From positions 28,439,455 through 28,503,454 of the forward strand of contig CM074180.1 of the NCBI GenBank assembly GCA_037179385.1: 64,000 nt of DNA, given 5' to 3'. Of this stretch, positions 1 to 11,569 are shown in pieces. Under the pieces are notes generated by a model. That model ran no database searches, had not been told where the DNA came from, and worked only from the letters and a program-made list of their open reading frames with translations. This stretch comes from Holothuria scabra (lineage: Eukaryota; Echinodermata; Holothuroidea; Aspidochirotida; Holothuriidae). Each line of letters opens with the position of its first letter. The stretch's first letter is position 1. The position numbers and the translations under genes are program-made.

Positions 1-91
1 AGTCTTGCCGTGCCTGACCCTCGGAGGTAACAGCCCCCCCCCCCACTTGTTACCTAGGCCCCCCAAAAATTCCATCCTGGCTACGCCACTG
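1..91 (+). mobile_element. Right end of a hAT-like nonautonomous element (cut by window edge)
   Basis: The first 91 bases match the right end of the complete element at 56611-58020. Both have the same lead-in, a poly-C stretch, and the terminal inverted repeat CTGGCTACGCCACTG, which ends at 91. The left end and left target duplication lie outside the window. The sequence from 92 onward belongs to a different repeat, so this copy is probably inserted into it. No coding capacity is seen. Confidence 0.7.
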
Positions 92-1519
92 ACTGTAACT
101 GATACGAGCAAAATTTTGGGGAGGCTACCCGATATTCATAAGTTTTTTTTTTATTTACAAGGGTCAGTGGTAACAACAAGGTTCATTATTCATAGGATTC
201 GTTTTGGACGCAAAATCCTCACGTTCTGTTTTGTACGGTTTTGCATCGTCTCTCGAGATATGCGGTGTATCACACCTGATAAACCTGATGAGGTTAGGTT
301 AACGTTAGAGACAGTGAGGAGAGGTAGGGTTAGAGACTTTCGTCGGGACGGCTTTATCTACAGACCCACAGTAAAAGATATGATATCTTCACTCACCCGG
401 GCCAGGGAGCACAGCTCCCTGCCCTGACAATTTTCTTGATTTTGCTTACTCGAAGACCATATTCTTCATGGAAACTCACAATTCCGAATTTTCCTTACAT
501 GAACAGACGAGTGGCTGTTCATGTGCATATAGTGCCCAATGGTCTGCCATCTGACCTGCCCCGACAGCCAAATTCTAGCAACGGTAATGAAAATCGGCCA
601 TGATGTCGTTTCGGGCCACAAATAATGATATACAGTAGCGTGAGAATGTTTCTCCATGAGTCTGACTGAAAATTTATTTGAAGTCACTTTGTAACGTGAC
701 ATATTTTCAAATACTTTGGAAGTAAAATCATTTCCAGCCTAGAGTTCGGGCAGTCAATAAAAACAATTCATCCATTTAGTGGATCTTGTAATTAATTACA
801 ACGAAGATTCCTGGTAGAGTCAAAATGTTTGTATGTTTTCAATTCCGTTGCATAGTTTCCCCCGACAGCCCGAAAAGAGACAAGACCATTACATCTAAAC
901 GTAGCATTCCCTTTTATCTGGTAATTTTCTGATCACTTACTATGTTATTTTTCTCTATTAAAGTAAAACTTTCATTTTAAAGGAAAGATCAAAAAAGGAA
1001 TACTTCATTTCTAGTTACAAGTCTGGGACCCAATTTTGTCATTCTAACCTTACCAAAAAACTTAAAATTTTCTAATATTAAAGTTCAAAACTTCTACAAT
1101 GTAATAAGCTCTTAATTTTCAAATCTTCGTTCAAAAAAGGGACACATATTTCGGGCAAACTTCTCGTCACGTCTTCATACCTAAGAACGTGGGCATAGAA
1201 CGATTAAATATATAACCCCAACAGAATTCTGTCGCTTATAAGACGTTTTTGACTTTGCCCATATGAAGGACAGATTTTCTTCCATAAACACGCCAATTTT
1301 TAATGGTCTTTACAAAACCCAAATTTATTACAAAAATTTAAGATTTTTTCTTCAAAATAAACTCCGGGTTAAAAAGAAAGCCCCAAATTTCCCCTCAAAT
1401 TCTGCCAAATCACGTCCCACCGGGAGTAACTCAACAAACTTTGTCGGGGCTTTGAGATGCTGCCCCCCCCTGTAGGGGAGCTTGGCCCCCTGTCGGGCAA
1501 AATCCTTGCGCCACCCCTG
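92..1519 (-). mobile_element. Partial reverse copy of the ~2-kb hAT-like family
   Basis: Read on the minus strand this tracks the family seen complete at 60173-62166. It has the outer terminus (GCGCCACCCCTG at 1508-1519 is its reversed left end) and the poly-C/G patch beside it. It also has the internal block at about 460-620 that matches 61600-61690 and the interrupted copy around 9120-10170. Sequence left of about 330 no longer aligns well by eye. No open frame resembles a transposase. Confidence 0.65.
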
Positions 1520-1779
1520 ACAATAAGATTATAAATTTAGTAACTGACGTCATATATATTACATTTCATAATATTATTTATATTTGTATTTTTAATGTCA
1601 TATGTGAGGTCATGGGGGGGGGGGCAGGACAATTTCATTGGGTTTTCAGTTATTCCACATCGCACGCAAGTTCAGTCCGATCTCTTTCATGTTTTTAATT
1701 AGGCATTTCGGCAAAACAGTTTCTTTTCATGTTTTACTGAAGTGAACATATTTGCAAACAAAGGCTGAAACTTATGATT

Positions 1780-1925
1780 GATTGTATTCTACTTTCAAGA
1801 TTGGGAAATGCAATTTCCGGCTGTCTGAGGGTTGCGATTTTCAGAATTTTCTGTAATTTCCGTGCCAACTTATGGTGGCACTCCGCTTAGATAGTCTTTC
1901 GGACAGAATAAATGATTTTCTGTCC
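1780..1925 (-). mobile_element. Fragment carrying the palindromic GC-rich module
   Basis: It contains a diverged minus-strand copy of the module recurring across both flanks (GCGGAGCGCCA, a short spacer, then TGGCGCGGAGCG on the other strand), followed by the shared AGATAGTCTTTC tail. It matches 6060-6190 and 57700-57925. The rest of 1520-2095 is AT-rich with a poly-G run near 1614-1624, and I see no gene in it. Confidence 0.55.
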
Positions 1926-2143
1926 AGTCCAAAAATGTTCCTTTTCAAACTATGCCGTACATGAGCTAGAGGCTGGATCCTCCTTTGGCTATATACTCCT
2001 TAACACATGCTGGTCCTGTGGCACTGACGGGCGCCCACAAGAAATTTTGGCCTTTTCCAAGAAGTTAATTGGTACGGTCTAATGGCATGCATCTTCTAGC
2101 AGTGGTCCATAGAAAAAAACAGCTTGACTCGTATGTTACTTAC

Positions 2144-2414
2144 CAACAGACCAGTGACAGCAATCGTACAATTACCAGCGCTCAAGCCTGAGGAAATACG
2201 TTCTTCGAACTTAGGGTAATCCTTTTTTAAGTTGTTCATTGTATATAAGAATTGATTCGCGGTATTCTCTCTGCCATCTTCGAGTATATAAGAGTTCCTA
2301 GCATAATCCATTCTAATGAGGGATGCGTTCTCGCTCCAAAAGTACTTTTCTCCCCTCCCGAACATTCCTTTCGATGTTTGCTTCTTCCATGTATAGCTCC
2401 AATCTTTTTTCAAC
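2144..2414 (-). CDS. Possible internal exon of an unidentified gene
   Basis: On the minus strand an open frame of about 90 codons runs from an AG (2415-2416) to a consensus donor GTAAGT (2143-2138). The residues look like ordinary soluble protein: many aromatic and charged residues, no low complexity, unlike the repeat-derived frames nearby. I do not recognise the family. The acceptor has a weak pyrimidine tract, and I could not find partner exons, so this may be an exon of a gene lying mostly outside the window, a pseudogene exon, or chance. A neighbour on the other strand would be transcribed away from FNTB. Confidence 0.35.
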
Positions 2415-5129
2415 CTATTGCCAATCTTTGAAAAGTGTTATGAACACGACTAGAATAAAGTCAATGCTACTTTGGACACACTAGAACACGCATAGCTTGT
2501 AGAATAGACAACGCCAATGTGTACATTGCACGAGACTGATATGTACCGGGAACTCATCAATCGGTCAACACCTGACCGCCTGAGGCCAAATGTTTATTTA
2601 CTCTGGAAGGTTTGCCTCGAGCAAGCTCATCTCAACCCACCTCCCTTCGCGGGGCAAACTTGCCTCGAGTTTGCCCTAGCCCCGTTCACACAGGAAAACG
2701 GTGAGTTGACCTTGCTATTTAATGAGTTACCCGGGCAACTCGAGGCAACAGTGGGTTCGTGGGAACGCACCTAAAGAATGCCTTTCCTCTTTTACGATGT
2801 GGTTGACACCTTTCAAGACTACTGAAGACACATGAATCACCCACAATCAGGAGATTACTCTCAACTCCTTATTGACGGCAAAGAATTTGTTGCAACCAGT
2901 ACTCCCGCATCTAGTGTTGACTTCCTAGTTTCACCACGGAGTTGTAACAGCCGTCATTGTATCACTGCGTTCCATGTTCTCAGGCTGTTTATTGCACAAT
3001 TTGAGGGTCAGCTTTTACTGCGTTGAACATATTGCTCCTGCACTGGGCAAAGGGCAAGAAACAGTCCCCAAACTTATTTTGAAGCAACAGCTAAATTTCA
3101 CAATTTGTACTTTACTCTTCAATTTTGGTCTCTTCACTATTTTTTACAGTAGCCTGGTAACAATTCCTGTATACTTTCAGGGAATATTTGTGGAGCCGTC
3201 CAATATTTTTTTTAACTTCGAACTTTATTTGGCCATGGACTGGGCAAGCAAGGGTGGGCAAGACATTTTACTGATGTTCCTGCTCCCTCGGGAGTACCAC
3301 TGAAGACCTCGTATTCTACAACTTATAGCAACAAATGTAGACGTGCAGCTGAGCATGGAGTGTACTCCAAGAGATGAGCTGACTTGTCAGAACGAAATGC
3401 GTTCTGCCACGTCTGCACGTGCTGATTGTTTTCTTAAATATGATGTCAATGTGACGTAAACTCATAAAGTCTATTGGCAGAACTCAAGATACTCAATTAT
3501 TTTAGCGGTAATAATTTCAACACAGTAACCGAAAGATATTTTAGGCTCTTTTACGGAATGGTCTTCGCGGGATAACCGATGAAGTTGTGCGAACTTTGAC
3601 GAATATTCAAGTAATGAATTTAGGTATTTTGAGTAAACAAATTCTTAAAGTTTGTCTATAAGTTGCTATTTTAGCAACTTGAGGGACAAATTCTCTAAAA
3701 ATAAAACCAGTAGATTTGTGATTCTAGTAACTTGGCAGAAAAAAATAAAGGGCTGCAAAGATTATAACTTTAAGCTTTGACGCCCAGCTTGTGACGCATG
3801 TCTTTGTTTTATTAAAGGAACTGTTCCCTGACAAAACAACCAGTCAATCTGTGAGGTAATTTGGACTAAACCGTCCAAACAACCAACTGTTCTGCAGACA
3901 TCCGTGCACTTTTCCTCTCATCTGTAAGTATTGTGAAAATCATCTGAATAATCAAAGAAGGGAGGTAACATCTTGCCCATCCCTTTACTCTTTTTACAAG
4001 CCAGATAACATTTATTTCTAATGTATATACTAAACAAAAATTGCTGATGCGTTGCGATGACTGCTAGAAGATAAAGAATCTCATTAAAGAAAGCCGGGGA
4101 GGGCGCCTTTATGCTTTCCATGGAAGCACCTGGAGTCGTGAAAGCCACCCCCCGTGAGAACTGGGCACGAGGGGCACGTGCCCCCCTCCCCCACAGCAAA
4201 GTTGTGCTCCCAGGTGCCCCCCCCATCCCATTGCAATCTACCCCCTCAACATGTTGTGAGCATGCGCACTTACATTTTATCTGCTGAAATAATGAAAGGT
4301 GAGTGGCCAATTTCTTCGAACTACGGGCAGCCTTTCACTTGCCCTCCCTGGTCTCGCTTCGTGGCACTGTATGCATACACCGGTAACTAAGAACCGGTAG
4401 AAAACTATGCTGCGGTCTCACAAAATCACGGTGAGTCAGGTCGAAATGCTTATTGCAGTTTGGGTATACATGTGCACTCATGCTCTCATGCTCGGGGCCC
4501 TTCGTGTGTTTCGTCTCATGTAGCTCCCAAAACCCTCTCAATGTGAGACATGAATGCAACATGAATACTCTCAAAAGTTTACAAACTTGTCCATTTTTTA
4601 AAGAGAAGTCCTGAAAAAAATTGGAAATCAAACGATTAGGCCCTCATAGGCCCCACATACTGTCTTCGCGTAGGTTTTCATATCGTCTTGGCGTAGGTTT
4701 TCACCCAGCTGGTACACAAAGTACGAATGATGATGATAGGTTAAACGCTTTAGCTATGCTATCAATTGAAAAGAACTTGATAAGAGAAAACTCAGCTTTT
4801 AATCAACGTGAAATTGAAGTGTTTGCTCATCTCATAGAAAGACGAATGCATTGTCATAGCCACGCATTAGCAGCTCGCCATAGGGGCACGGGCGCACTTG
4901 CCCCGCCCCCCCCCCCCCAAACATTTCCAAAGCATGGTCTTCAATTTTCCAAAAATAACGTTATTCGATATGACATGAATAAACAGTAGCTTTTTTCTTA
5001 ATCTGGGCAAACTATCCCAGCTCTCTCTCTCTCTCATGCAAATGTCATATATTATTTATAAAGTATTAACTAATGCGTAATTGTCAAGGATATAGTTCGT
5101 AATTGTATCAAAATTTTAGCCCAGTACCG
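2415..5129. other. No gene seen; intergenic, repeat-bearing
   Basis: Short frames here (for example 2517-2774 and 4621-4989) have no recognisable domain and include low-complexity or poly-C sequence. GC-rich repeat ends with C runs occur at about 4137-4230 and 4880-4920. A CT microsatellite lies at 5021-5035. Nothing else is supported. Confidence 0.5.
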
Positions 5130-5136
5130 GCCGCCC

Positions 5137-5219
5137 AGAAGCGTTGATAGCGCTACCAGCACCAATAGCAGTACTGAATCAGTATTGATATTGGTGCTGG
5201 TAGAGCTACCAATGCTTCT
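5137..5219. repeat. 83-bp imperfect palindrome
   Basis: Two arms of about 41 bases (AGAAGCGTTG... and ...CAATGCTTCT) are complementary at most positions, including a long matching core around CTACCAGCACCAATA. There is essentially no loop. It could be a tiny MITE remnant or fold as a long hairpin RNA. No promoter or flanking duplication was identified. Confidence 0.7.
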
Positions 5220-5329
5220 ATGTGTCCGGTTCAGTTTTACAGGCTCATTTCACCATTGGCGTATGAGTTAATATGATTCGAAAAGTTATGATTTCAATTA
5301 ATTTCCAACGGTGTGCAACTACTTGAAAC

Positions 5330-5902
5330 AAAAAAGGCCAGAACAAATTTATGTTTGATATTTTGAAGAGGAACATATTTTAGGCATAGCTTACTGGGGA
5401 AATTTTTACTCATTTCCCATGTTTGCTTCTCGAGATATTAGAATTGAAGTTGACATATTTTCTACAAAGAGTGAACTTGCAACAAGTAGACGTGATGTCA
5501 TGTATTCACATTGATAGAAATGTTTATTGTTCTTCTCTAAAATTTAACACCATATTTATACAATTTAACTGTGATATGTTGTTACCATAAGTGCATCCCG
5601 AACAGTGGAAGTTTAAAAACTTAATTTGCCTTAAGGGCAAGATAGCATCCCTAATCAATTCAATATCAAACAGCAGGATCAAAAATAAATTAAAAACGAA
5701 ACAAAACATTGACCATCAATATGAATACATGACATAGCACCTGCTTGGTTCAATTTTACCTTTTGTAGAAAATGTGTCAATTTTCAGTTGCTAATATCTC
5801 GAGAACCGAACATGAGAAATGAATGAAAACTTCACCAGAGTGCTAAGAATATGTTCGTCTTTAACATATTAAGCTAAAATAATTTGGTTCTGGTCTACTC
5901 TT
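5330..5902. mobile_element. ~570-bp element with long imperfect inverted termini
   Basis: About 140 bases at the left (from GGCCAGAAC near 5336) reappear reversed at the right (to GTTCTGGTC near 5895). Both arms carry CTCGAGATATTAG and ACATTTTCTACAAA or close variants. The centre (5480-5750) is AT-rich and noncoding. This foldback-type structure indicates a nonautonomous DNA transposon. A target duplication could not be fixed because the outer A/T runs blur the ends. Confidence 0.65.
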
Positions 5903-5929
5903 TTTAATGGAGATTTTACTTTGCGACAA

Positions 5930-6205
5930 AGAAAATGATAAAATGTCACATCGTCCTGTAAAGGAGCCAGTACATTTTATCTGGTAATTTTCTGATTATT
6001 TTGCAATTTGATTTTCTGTTTATTAAAATGAAGATTTTATTGCAAACGAAAGCTCAAAATAGCGACTGCTTAAATTCAACTTACAAGCCTGGCAAATGCA
6101 ATCTCCGGCTATCTGAGAGGTCGCGATTTTTCAAACAATCGGTTGGCTTCGCGCCAACCGATTGTGGCGCTCCGCTTATATAGTCTTTCAGGCAGTCAGT
6201 CACCA
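5930..6205 (-). mobile_element. Partial minus-strand copy of the flank hAT-like family
   Basis: It holds the family's conserved internal order on the minus strand: the ATCTGGTAATTTTCTGAT block, the GCAAACGAAAGCTCAAAA block, then the palindromic module at about 6145-6177. The same order is seen at 54600-54830. It ends in C and A runs near 6210-6260. It is fragmentary and noncoding. Confidence 0.55.
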
Positions 6206-7901
6206 CCTCTCATGCCCCCCCCCAAAAAAAATTTGCACGACATCCCCCCAAAAAAATCCTAATATCCGCCCTTGTAGCCACGGGAACCTCGAGCCAGTTG
6301 TAAGACTAAATTCAATGAAATAATGGTGAAGTTTGCAGTCAGTTGAATGCTCATCAAATGCCATGTGAAGGCCGAGAAATGCTTCGTTTTAACCCCAATT
6401 TTGTAAATATCGCTGAGCTTCCCCTGGACCCCACCAGGGACCCTAAGGCGGACCCCTGGACCCCACGCCGTAGGTGGGAGCGCTTTGCGCTGCCACGGCG
6501 CCTTCGGCGCCGTTGGTTTATTTCCACCAATACCAATTTGCCATGTATTTAGACCACGAGCCGCCACTGGCTGTCAGTCAGACTCAACAAAATGTAGTTC
6601 TGATAGTCTCACCTTAGTTATCCCTGGGTTATATGTTGTGCCCCCTATAAAAAGTCTGTGTCCCCAGTGCCCTCCTGGTGAAAAATCCTGGCTGCGCCAC
6701 TGCAGTCAAGCCGGCCACTGGCCGTCAACCACATTACCGGTGGTGGTACAATTGGATAGGGGTTATTTGGAGTTGTATGTACGTTGGAAAAATAATGGAG
6801 TTTAAGCTAAAATATAACAGACTTATGCATATGTCTCAGAGCAAAACGTATGCCCTCCTTTGGGGGAAAAACAAACCAGCATCGACAAATGCAGACAACT
6901 GATTTGTCAACCAGTCTGATACGGGCAAAGTATGCTACACGTGCAGGGCGGCTTCTGAATGCGTACAGCCACGTGTTCCATTGTTTTGCCCCAAGGATGA
7001 TCGTCAAGGTCTGTAGACGGAGAAGAATGATCCGTGGGTGAGCGAAGTCCGCCAACAACATTGTTGAAGTCATTACATTTATAAGGCTAGTGATTCACTT
7101 TATGTCACAATATTCAGAAATGATCAATTTGGTAACCACTTTAAATGACTGCTCGACTAATACAAAGGTATATGGTATCCTAAAATTAAACAGAGACGTC
7201 TCTTACCACTACCCCTTAGCTACGTCACTGACATGGATCAAGTTCGATCGTATCCAAGCAATTGCCGATCCTCCGCCGCTTGATGTTTTTATAGCCCACT
7301 GATAACGTTATTACTATGTGCAATAATGCACTGGATTCAGAGAGGAACTTAAATTTTGATATTACTGAGATACATGGTTTGGTGCTCTTTCCGATAACTT
7401 GGGTCATTTCCCGGCCTAATTGGTTGCCCATTATATGAAATTGATATTGCCACCTGGTGATCAGCGTCGTCTGTGCTGGGATCATCATTTTAGTCGAGTG
7501 TAATTTTCTACACATTTTGGTAATCCTGACTACAATGCCTGCGATTACACATCAGCTTCATTCTTCCTGAAATGGACAAATGTACAAAAATGTCAGTGCA
7601 GGGTAACTAGAACCTCGATCCATTGCGACACTCAGGCTACCACTGTCACATCCTAGCATGACGGTGTTGGCACAATAAATACACGGCTCTGAAGCGGTAA
7701 ATCCTTAGTACCCTCTATTTGAGAATACGTACCAGTACATTGTGTAGACGGGCTACATTTAGGCAGTACGGGCGAGCCGGGATACAATGAGTAACACCGT
7801 CAAGGACCTGCAAACGGTAGGCCTTGTTGAAACTCGCTTCTCTTTACATGCACTGTCCGACTGGAACGATTGCCCAATCAAAGTGATTTTTTACTCTTAC
7901 G
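6206..7901. other. No gene seen; several repeat termini
   Basis: A GC-rich patch at about 6415-6525 holds duplicated CCCCTGGACCCC motifs. A hAT-type terminus, TGGCTGCGCCACTG, ends at 6702. Overlapping frames of 60-106 codons here are mutually shadowing and low in complexity. From about 6710 to 7900 the sequence is unremarkable and I see no supported feature. Confidence 0.45.
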
Positions 7902-10838
7902 CAGGGGCGGCGCCAGGATTTGCCCGATAGGGGGTCCAGCTTTTCAAAGCCCCGACAAAAGACATGAGTTAGTCCCGGTGGGACGTCACTTGGCAGAATT
8001 TGAGGTGCGCGTAGCGCGGCGAAATTTTTGGCTTACTTTTTAACAAATACTTAAAAATCTGGATTTTATTTTGAAGACAAAGTTTAAAATTTTAGAAAGA
8101 AATTTGGCCTTTGTAAAAACCATTAAAAAGTTGGGGTGTTTATTGAAGAGTCTGTCCTTCATATGGGCAAAAGGCAACAGCTGAAATTCTTTTGGGGTTA
8201 CTGATTTAATCGTACTAGGCCTACACGTACTAATGCTTCAAGACGAGACTCATAGTTTGCTCGGGAAGTTTTTCCCTTCTATGAATGAATGTTTGAAAAT
8301 TAAGAGCTTATTTTATTGGAGAAATTTTTGTATTTAATGAAAGAAAATTTGGTAAGATTAAATTGAAAAAATTGAGTTCTTTGTTAAGTGATATGCCATT
8401 CAAGAGCAAAATTAGGTGGAATGTTGGGGTAATAAACAGAGATAGTTTTGGTTACTTGTACGGACTATCCATCGAAATTGGAAAATTTTGCCACTTTTAA
8501 CAATCTGAAGCTTATACAGCTATATACAGCTATATACAGCACGAAATGGCATTTCACGGGCTCGTAACTAGAAGCAAAGCAGTCATTATTTTGAGTTTTC
8601 TTTCGCAATAAAATTTTCACTTCATAATACTGCCCCAAAACGAAGAATAACTGTTCAGGCATGCATTGTTCTGTTCAATAATCTGTTCGACCGAAACACT
8701 TTCTAAGCGGAGCGCCACCAGCAGTTGGCGCGGAGCGCACAGAAAATTTGTAACAAATCTGACCCCTCATAAGAGAGACAAAATCGGCATTTCCCAGACT
8801 TGTAACTAGAAATGAAGCAGTCGTAATTTTGAGCTTTCCGTTGAAATGAAAGTTGCACTTCAAAAGAAAAAAACGAAACTTTCTAAGTGATCAGAAAATT
8901 ACCACATGAAAGTTACTGCTACAATTAGATGTAATGGTCTTGCCTCTCTCCGGGGATCTATGCAACAAAATTGAAAACATTTTGTTTTTGACTCTGTTAA
9001 GAATCTAATTCGTTGTATTCAATTGCAACTTTACAAGGTGGCTTCAAATGAATTTTCAGTCAGACTTGTCGAGAGACGTTCTCAAACTACTGTTTATCAT
9101 TATGTGTAGCTGAAAACACGATTTTTATTACCGTTGCTAGAATTCGGCTGTCGAGGCAGGCATGGGCGTCCGCAGAATTTTTTATAAAGGGGGGGGGGGC
9201 AAGATCATTCATGGATGATTGAATTGTGTACACTATCTAAGCGGAGCGCCACCATCAGTTGGCGCGGAGCGTACAAGAAAATTTTGGGCCTTACAAACTC
9301 TCCAGATGGCCGGAAATGACACTTGGCGAGTGTTCTATGCTGCATGTACCCAGCCCTGAAACAGGAATTTCATGTCTGTAATTTTTAGATGTTTAGAATT
9401 TTCAATGTAAAAAATTGTTGAAGGGAAAATCATGGATGATTGAATTGTGTACACTATCCAAGCGGAGCGCCATCATCGGTTGGCGCGGAGCGTACAAGAA
9501 AATTTTGGACCTTACTAACCCTCCAGATGGCCGGAAACGACACTTGGCGAGTGTTATAAGCTGCATGTACCCAGCCCTGAAACAGGAACTTCATGTCTGT
9601 AATTTTTAGATTTTTAGAATTTTCAATGCAAAAAATTAATGAAGGGAAATCTGCCTCTCGGTAACGGCCTCGCACGCCTATGCACGATAAAACTTACAAC
9701 TGTCAAACAGCCTATATAGGCCTATGTCCGTTACCTAATTATGAACCATGCATACACCCCCTCACCCACCCCCAAGACCAACGCATTCATCAATGGTCGG
9801 ATGCCATATGCACACTACATACCTGACAACTAGGCTAGTACATAGTTTTTACAATTACAAATTTCCAATAGATATCACGAATGATGGTCCCCAAATTACG
9901 ATTTCACTATTCAGCATACTGCACCATCTTCTCTTTTGCTATTCCTCGTCAAATGTCCGCATATTTCACGAGTAAAAACTGACGCTGTGAGTGAAGGTAT
10001 TTTGATGATTTATTTTTATTTTTTTTTATTTTAATTTTTAATTATTTTTTTCACAAGTTTGATTTTCCGGGGGGGGGGGGCAAGTGCCCCCCCTTGCGGA
10101 CGCCCATGGAGGCAGGCCAGATGGCAGACCCTTGGGCACTGCATGCACATGAACAACCTCTCGTCCGATTTTTTAGGGAAAATTCAGACGGAATTGTGAG
10201 TTTCCAAGAAGAATCTGGTCTTCTAGAAAGCAAAATAAAGAAGATCGTCCGGGTAACTAAGTTTATCAGGCCTTCATCTTTTATCGTGGGCCTGTAGATG
10301 AAGGCTCTCCGACGAAACTGAATTTTCTCATCAACAGGGGAGGGCAGCCTTCGCCGACGGGGGCATGACCTTGAGCGCTCGGATTAAAGATGGGATGAGG
10401 CTGTGTTAATCACTTCTTCATAGCAGAGCTAGTAAGAAGTGATTAACACCGATTCAGATACCAATTTAAAATAGCGTTACAAAAGAAAAAAGTTTATAAA
10501 GAAGAAAACAAATCTCAAAGAAGAAGAAGAAGAAAAAAAAAATTCAGTAACTTCAGGCCTTTACGTTTTTCATTTTTATGCCTCCCCGAAAAAAAATGTC
10601 GTTCTTCCCCGACGGAGGAGATAGCACAAGGTACATGGAATTAGGTACAACAGAGTTACAAAGAAGTGATTGAAAATCGATTCGATACCTTCCATCCAGT
10701 AACTTCAGTCCTTGTAGGTTTTTTTATTATTATTTTTTATTTTTAGGCCTTTTAGGCGACCTTCCCCGACGGGGGGGGGGGCAGTGTTCCCCGACGGGGG
10801 GAGGGGCATGGCCCCGGCCCCCGCTGGCGCCACCCCTG
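7902..10838 (+). mobile_element. ~2-kb hAT-like element interrupted by a nested 948-bp element
   Basis: Termini are inverted: CAGGGGCGGCGCCAGG at 7902-7917 and CTGGCGCCACCCCTG at 10824-10838. Removing the insert at 9161-10108 and one target duplication leaves about 1.98 kb, close to the 1,994 bp of the complete relative at 60173-62166, and the internal blocks occur in the same order. I could not find matching 8-bp duplications at the outer ends, so this copy may have recombined or be older. There is no transposase frame, so it needs proteins from elsewhere. Confidence 0.75.
9161..10108 (+). mobile_element. Nested hAT-like MITE with perfect 8-bp duplication
   Basis: Perfect 14-bp inverted ends (CATGGGCGTCCGCA and its complement) are flanked by GAGGCAGG at 9153-9160 and again at 10109-10116. 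G/C runs lie just inside both ends. Internally, a unit of about 221 bp holding the palindromic AGCGGAGCGCCA module is present twice in tandem (from about 9210 and about 9431). An 8-bp duplication is typical of hAT transposition. It is noncoding and younger than the element it interrupts. Confidence 0.85.
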
Positions 10839-11569
10839 CAGCTGATCTCATAGCTAGTACCCACTGTCATTTGTAAATCTTATTACCAGTTTTGCTAGGG
10901 AATGTCCGATTGTGCGGATGTGTCACCATTTCCGAAAGAAGAAGAAGATGAAATATTTCAGAAAATATCAGTGTGGGGAGGTATAAAGAGAAGGATAAAA
11001 TATATTAAAGCAATCCCTACTGATCTTTTGGGGGTATTTTATTCTTTAACTGCCAAGTGAAAACCTCTACTAGCGCCATCTCACCAATCACCATGGCATA
11101 AAGCGGACCTAAAGTCTAGAATTACATTTTTATTAAGATGAAAAATGTTGAAATAAATTCACTGACTGTAACAAGTCACATTAGTCATATTAAAATGAAA
11201 TAGGGCCTTAATTGTCAATGTTTTGGTTTTTCTTCTCCTTATTTTTTTTTTCTTTTTTTCAGACGTTGGAAAAATTTCCCCACTTGGAAAGGAGGGCCCG
11301 GGTCCCGTAAATCCGCCCCTGCATATGACATTCTTTGCAGGTCCGTAGCCAAGGAGGTGGAGTCACGGTAAAAATTTCCCCTTGTCTGGGTACGGGTCCC
11401 GGCGAATCTTCGAAATAGAACGTGGGCCCTATCTGTATATCATTAAAACCTCAATGCAATTTTGCTTTTTTTTTCTTATTTCTCATACATTTTCATTCTT
11501 CCCGATTTATCTCAGATTTTGTGTGTGGGGGATGCCTCTTAACTGCTAAATATTACCACTAGACATAGG
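10839..11569. other. No gene seen; decayed repeats
   Basis: Stretches at about 11270-11420 carry paired GGAAAAATTTCCCC / GTAAAAATTTCCCC phrases and GGGTCCCG motifs, suggesting decayed transposon ends. A phrase near 11445-11465 resembles the right end of the array-bearing element at 41020-41050. No coding signal. Confidence 0.4.

Noticed and set aside
2517..2774. 85-codon frame with TGCCTCGAG repeats
   Set aside because: The frame is driven by inverted TTGCCTCGAG / CTCGAGGCAA phrases; no domain and no splice context.
3918..4390. Overlapping 130- and 78-codon frames
   Set aside because: They lie on opposite strands over a C-rich repeat end, typical shadows of low-complexity DNA.
6259..6567. 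102-codon minus-strand frame and its overlaps
   Set aside because: GC-rich repeat with CCCCTGGACCCC duplications open in several frames on both strands.
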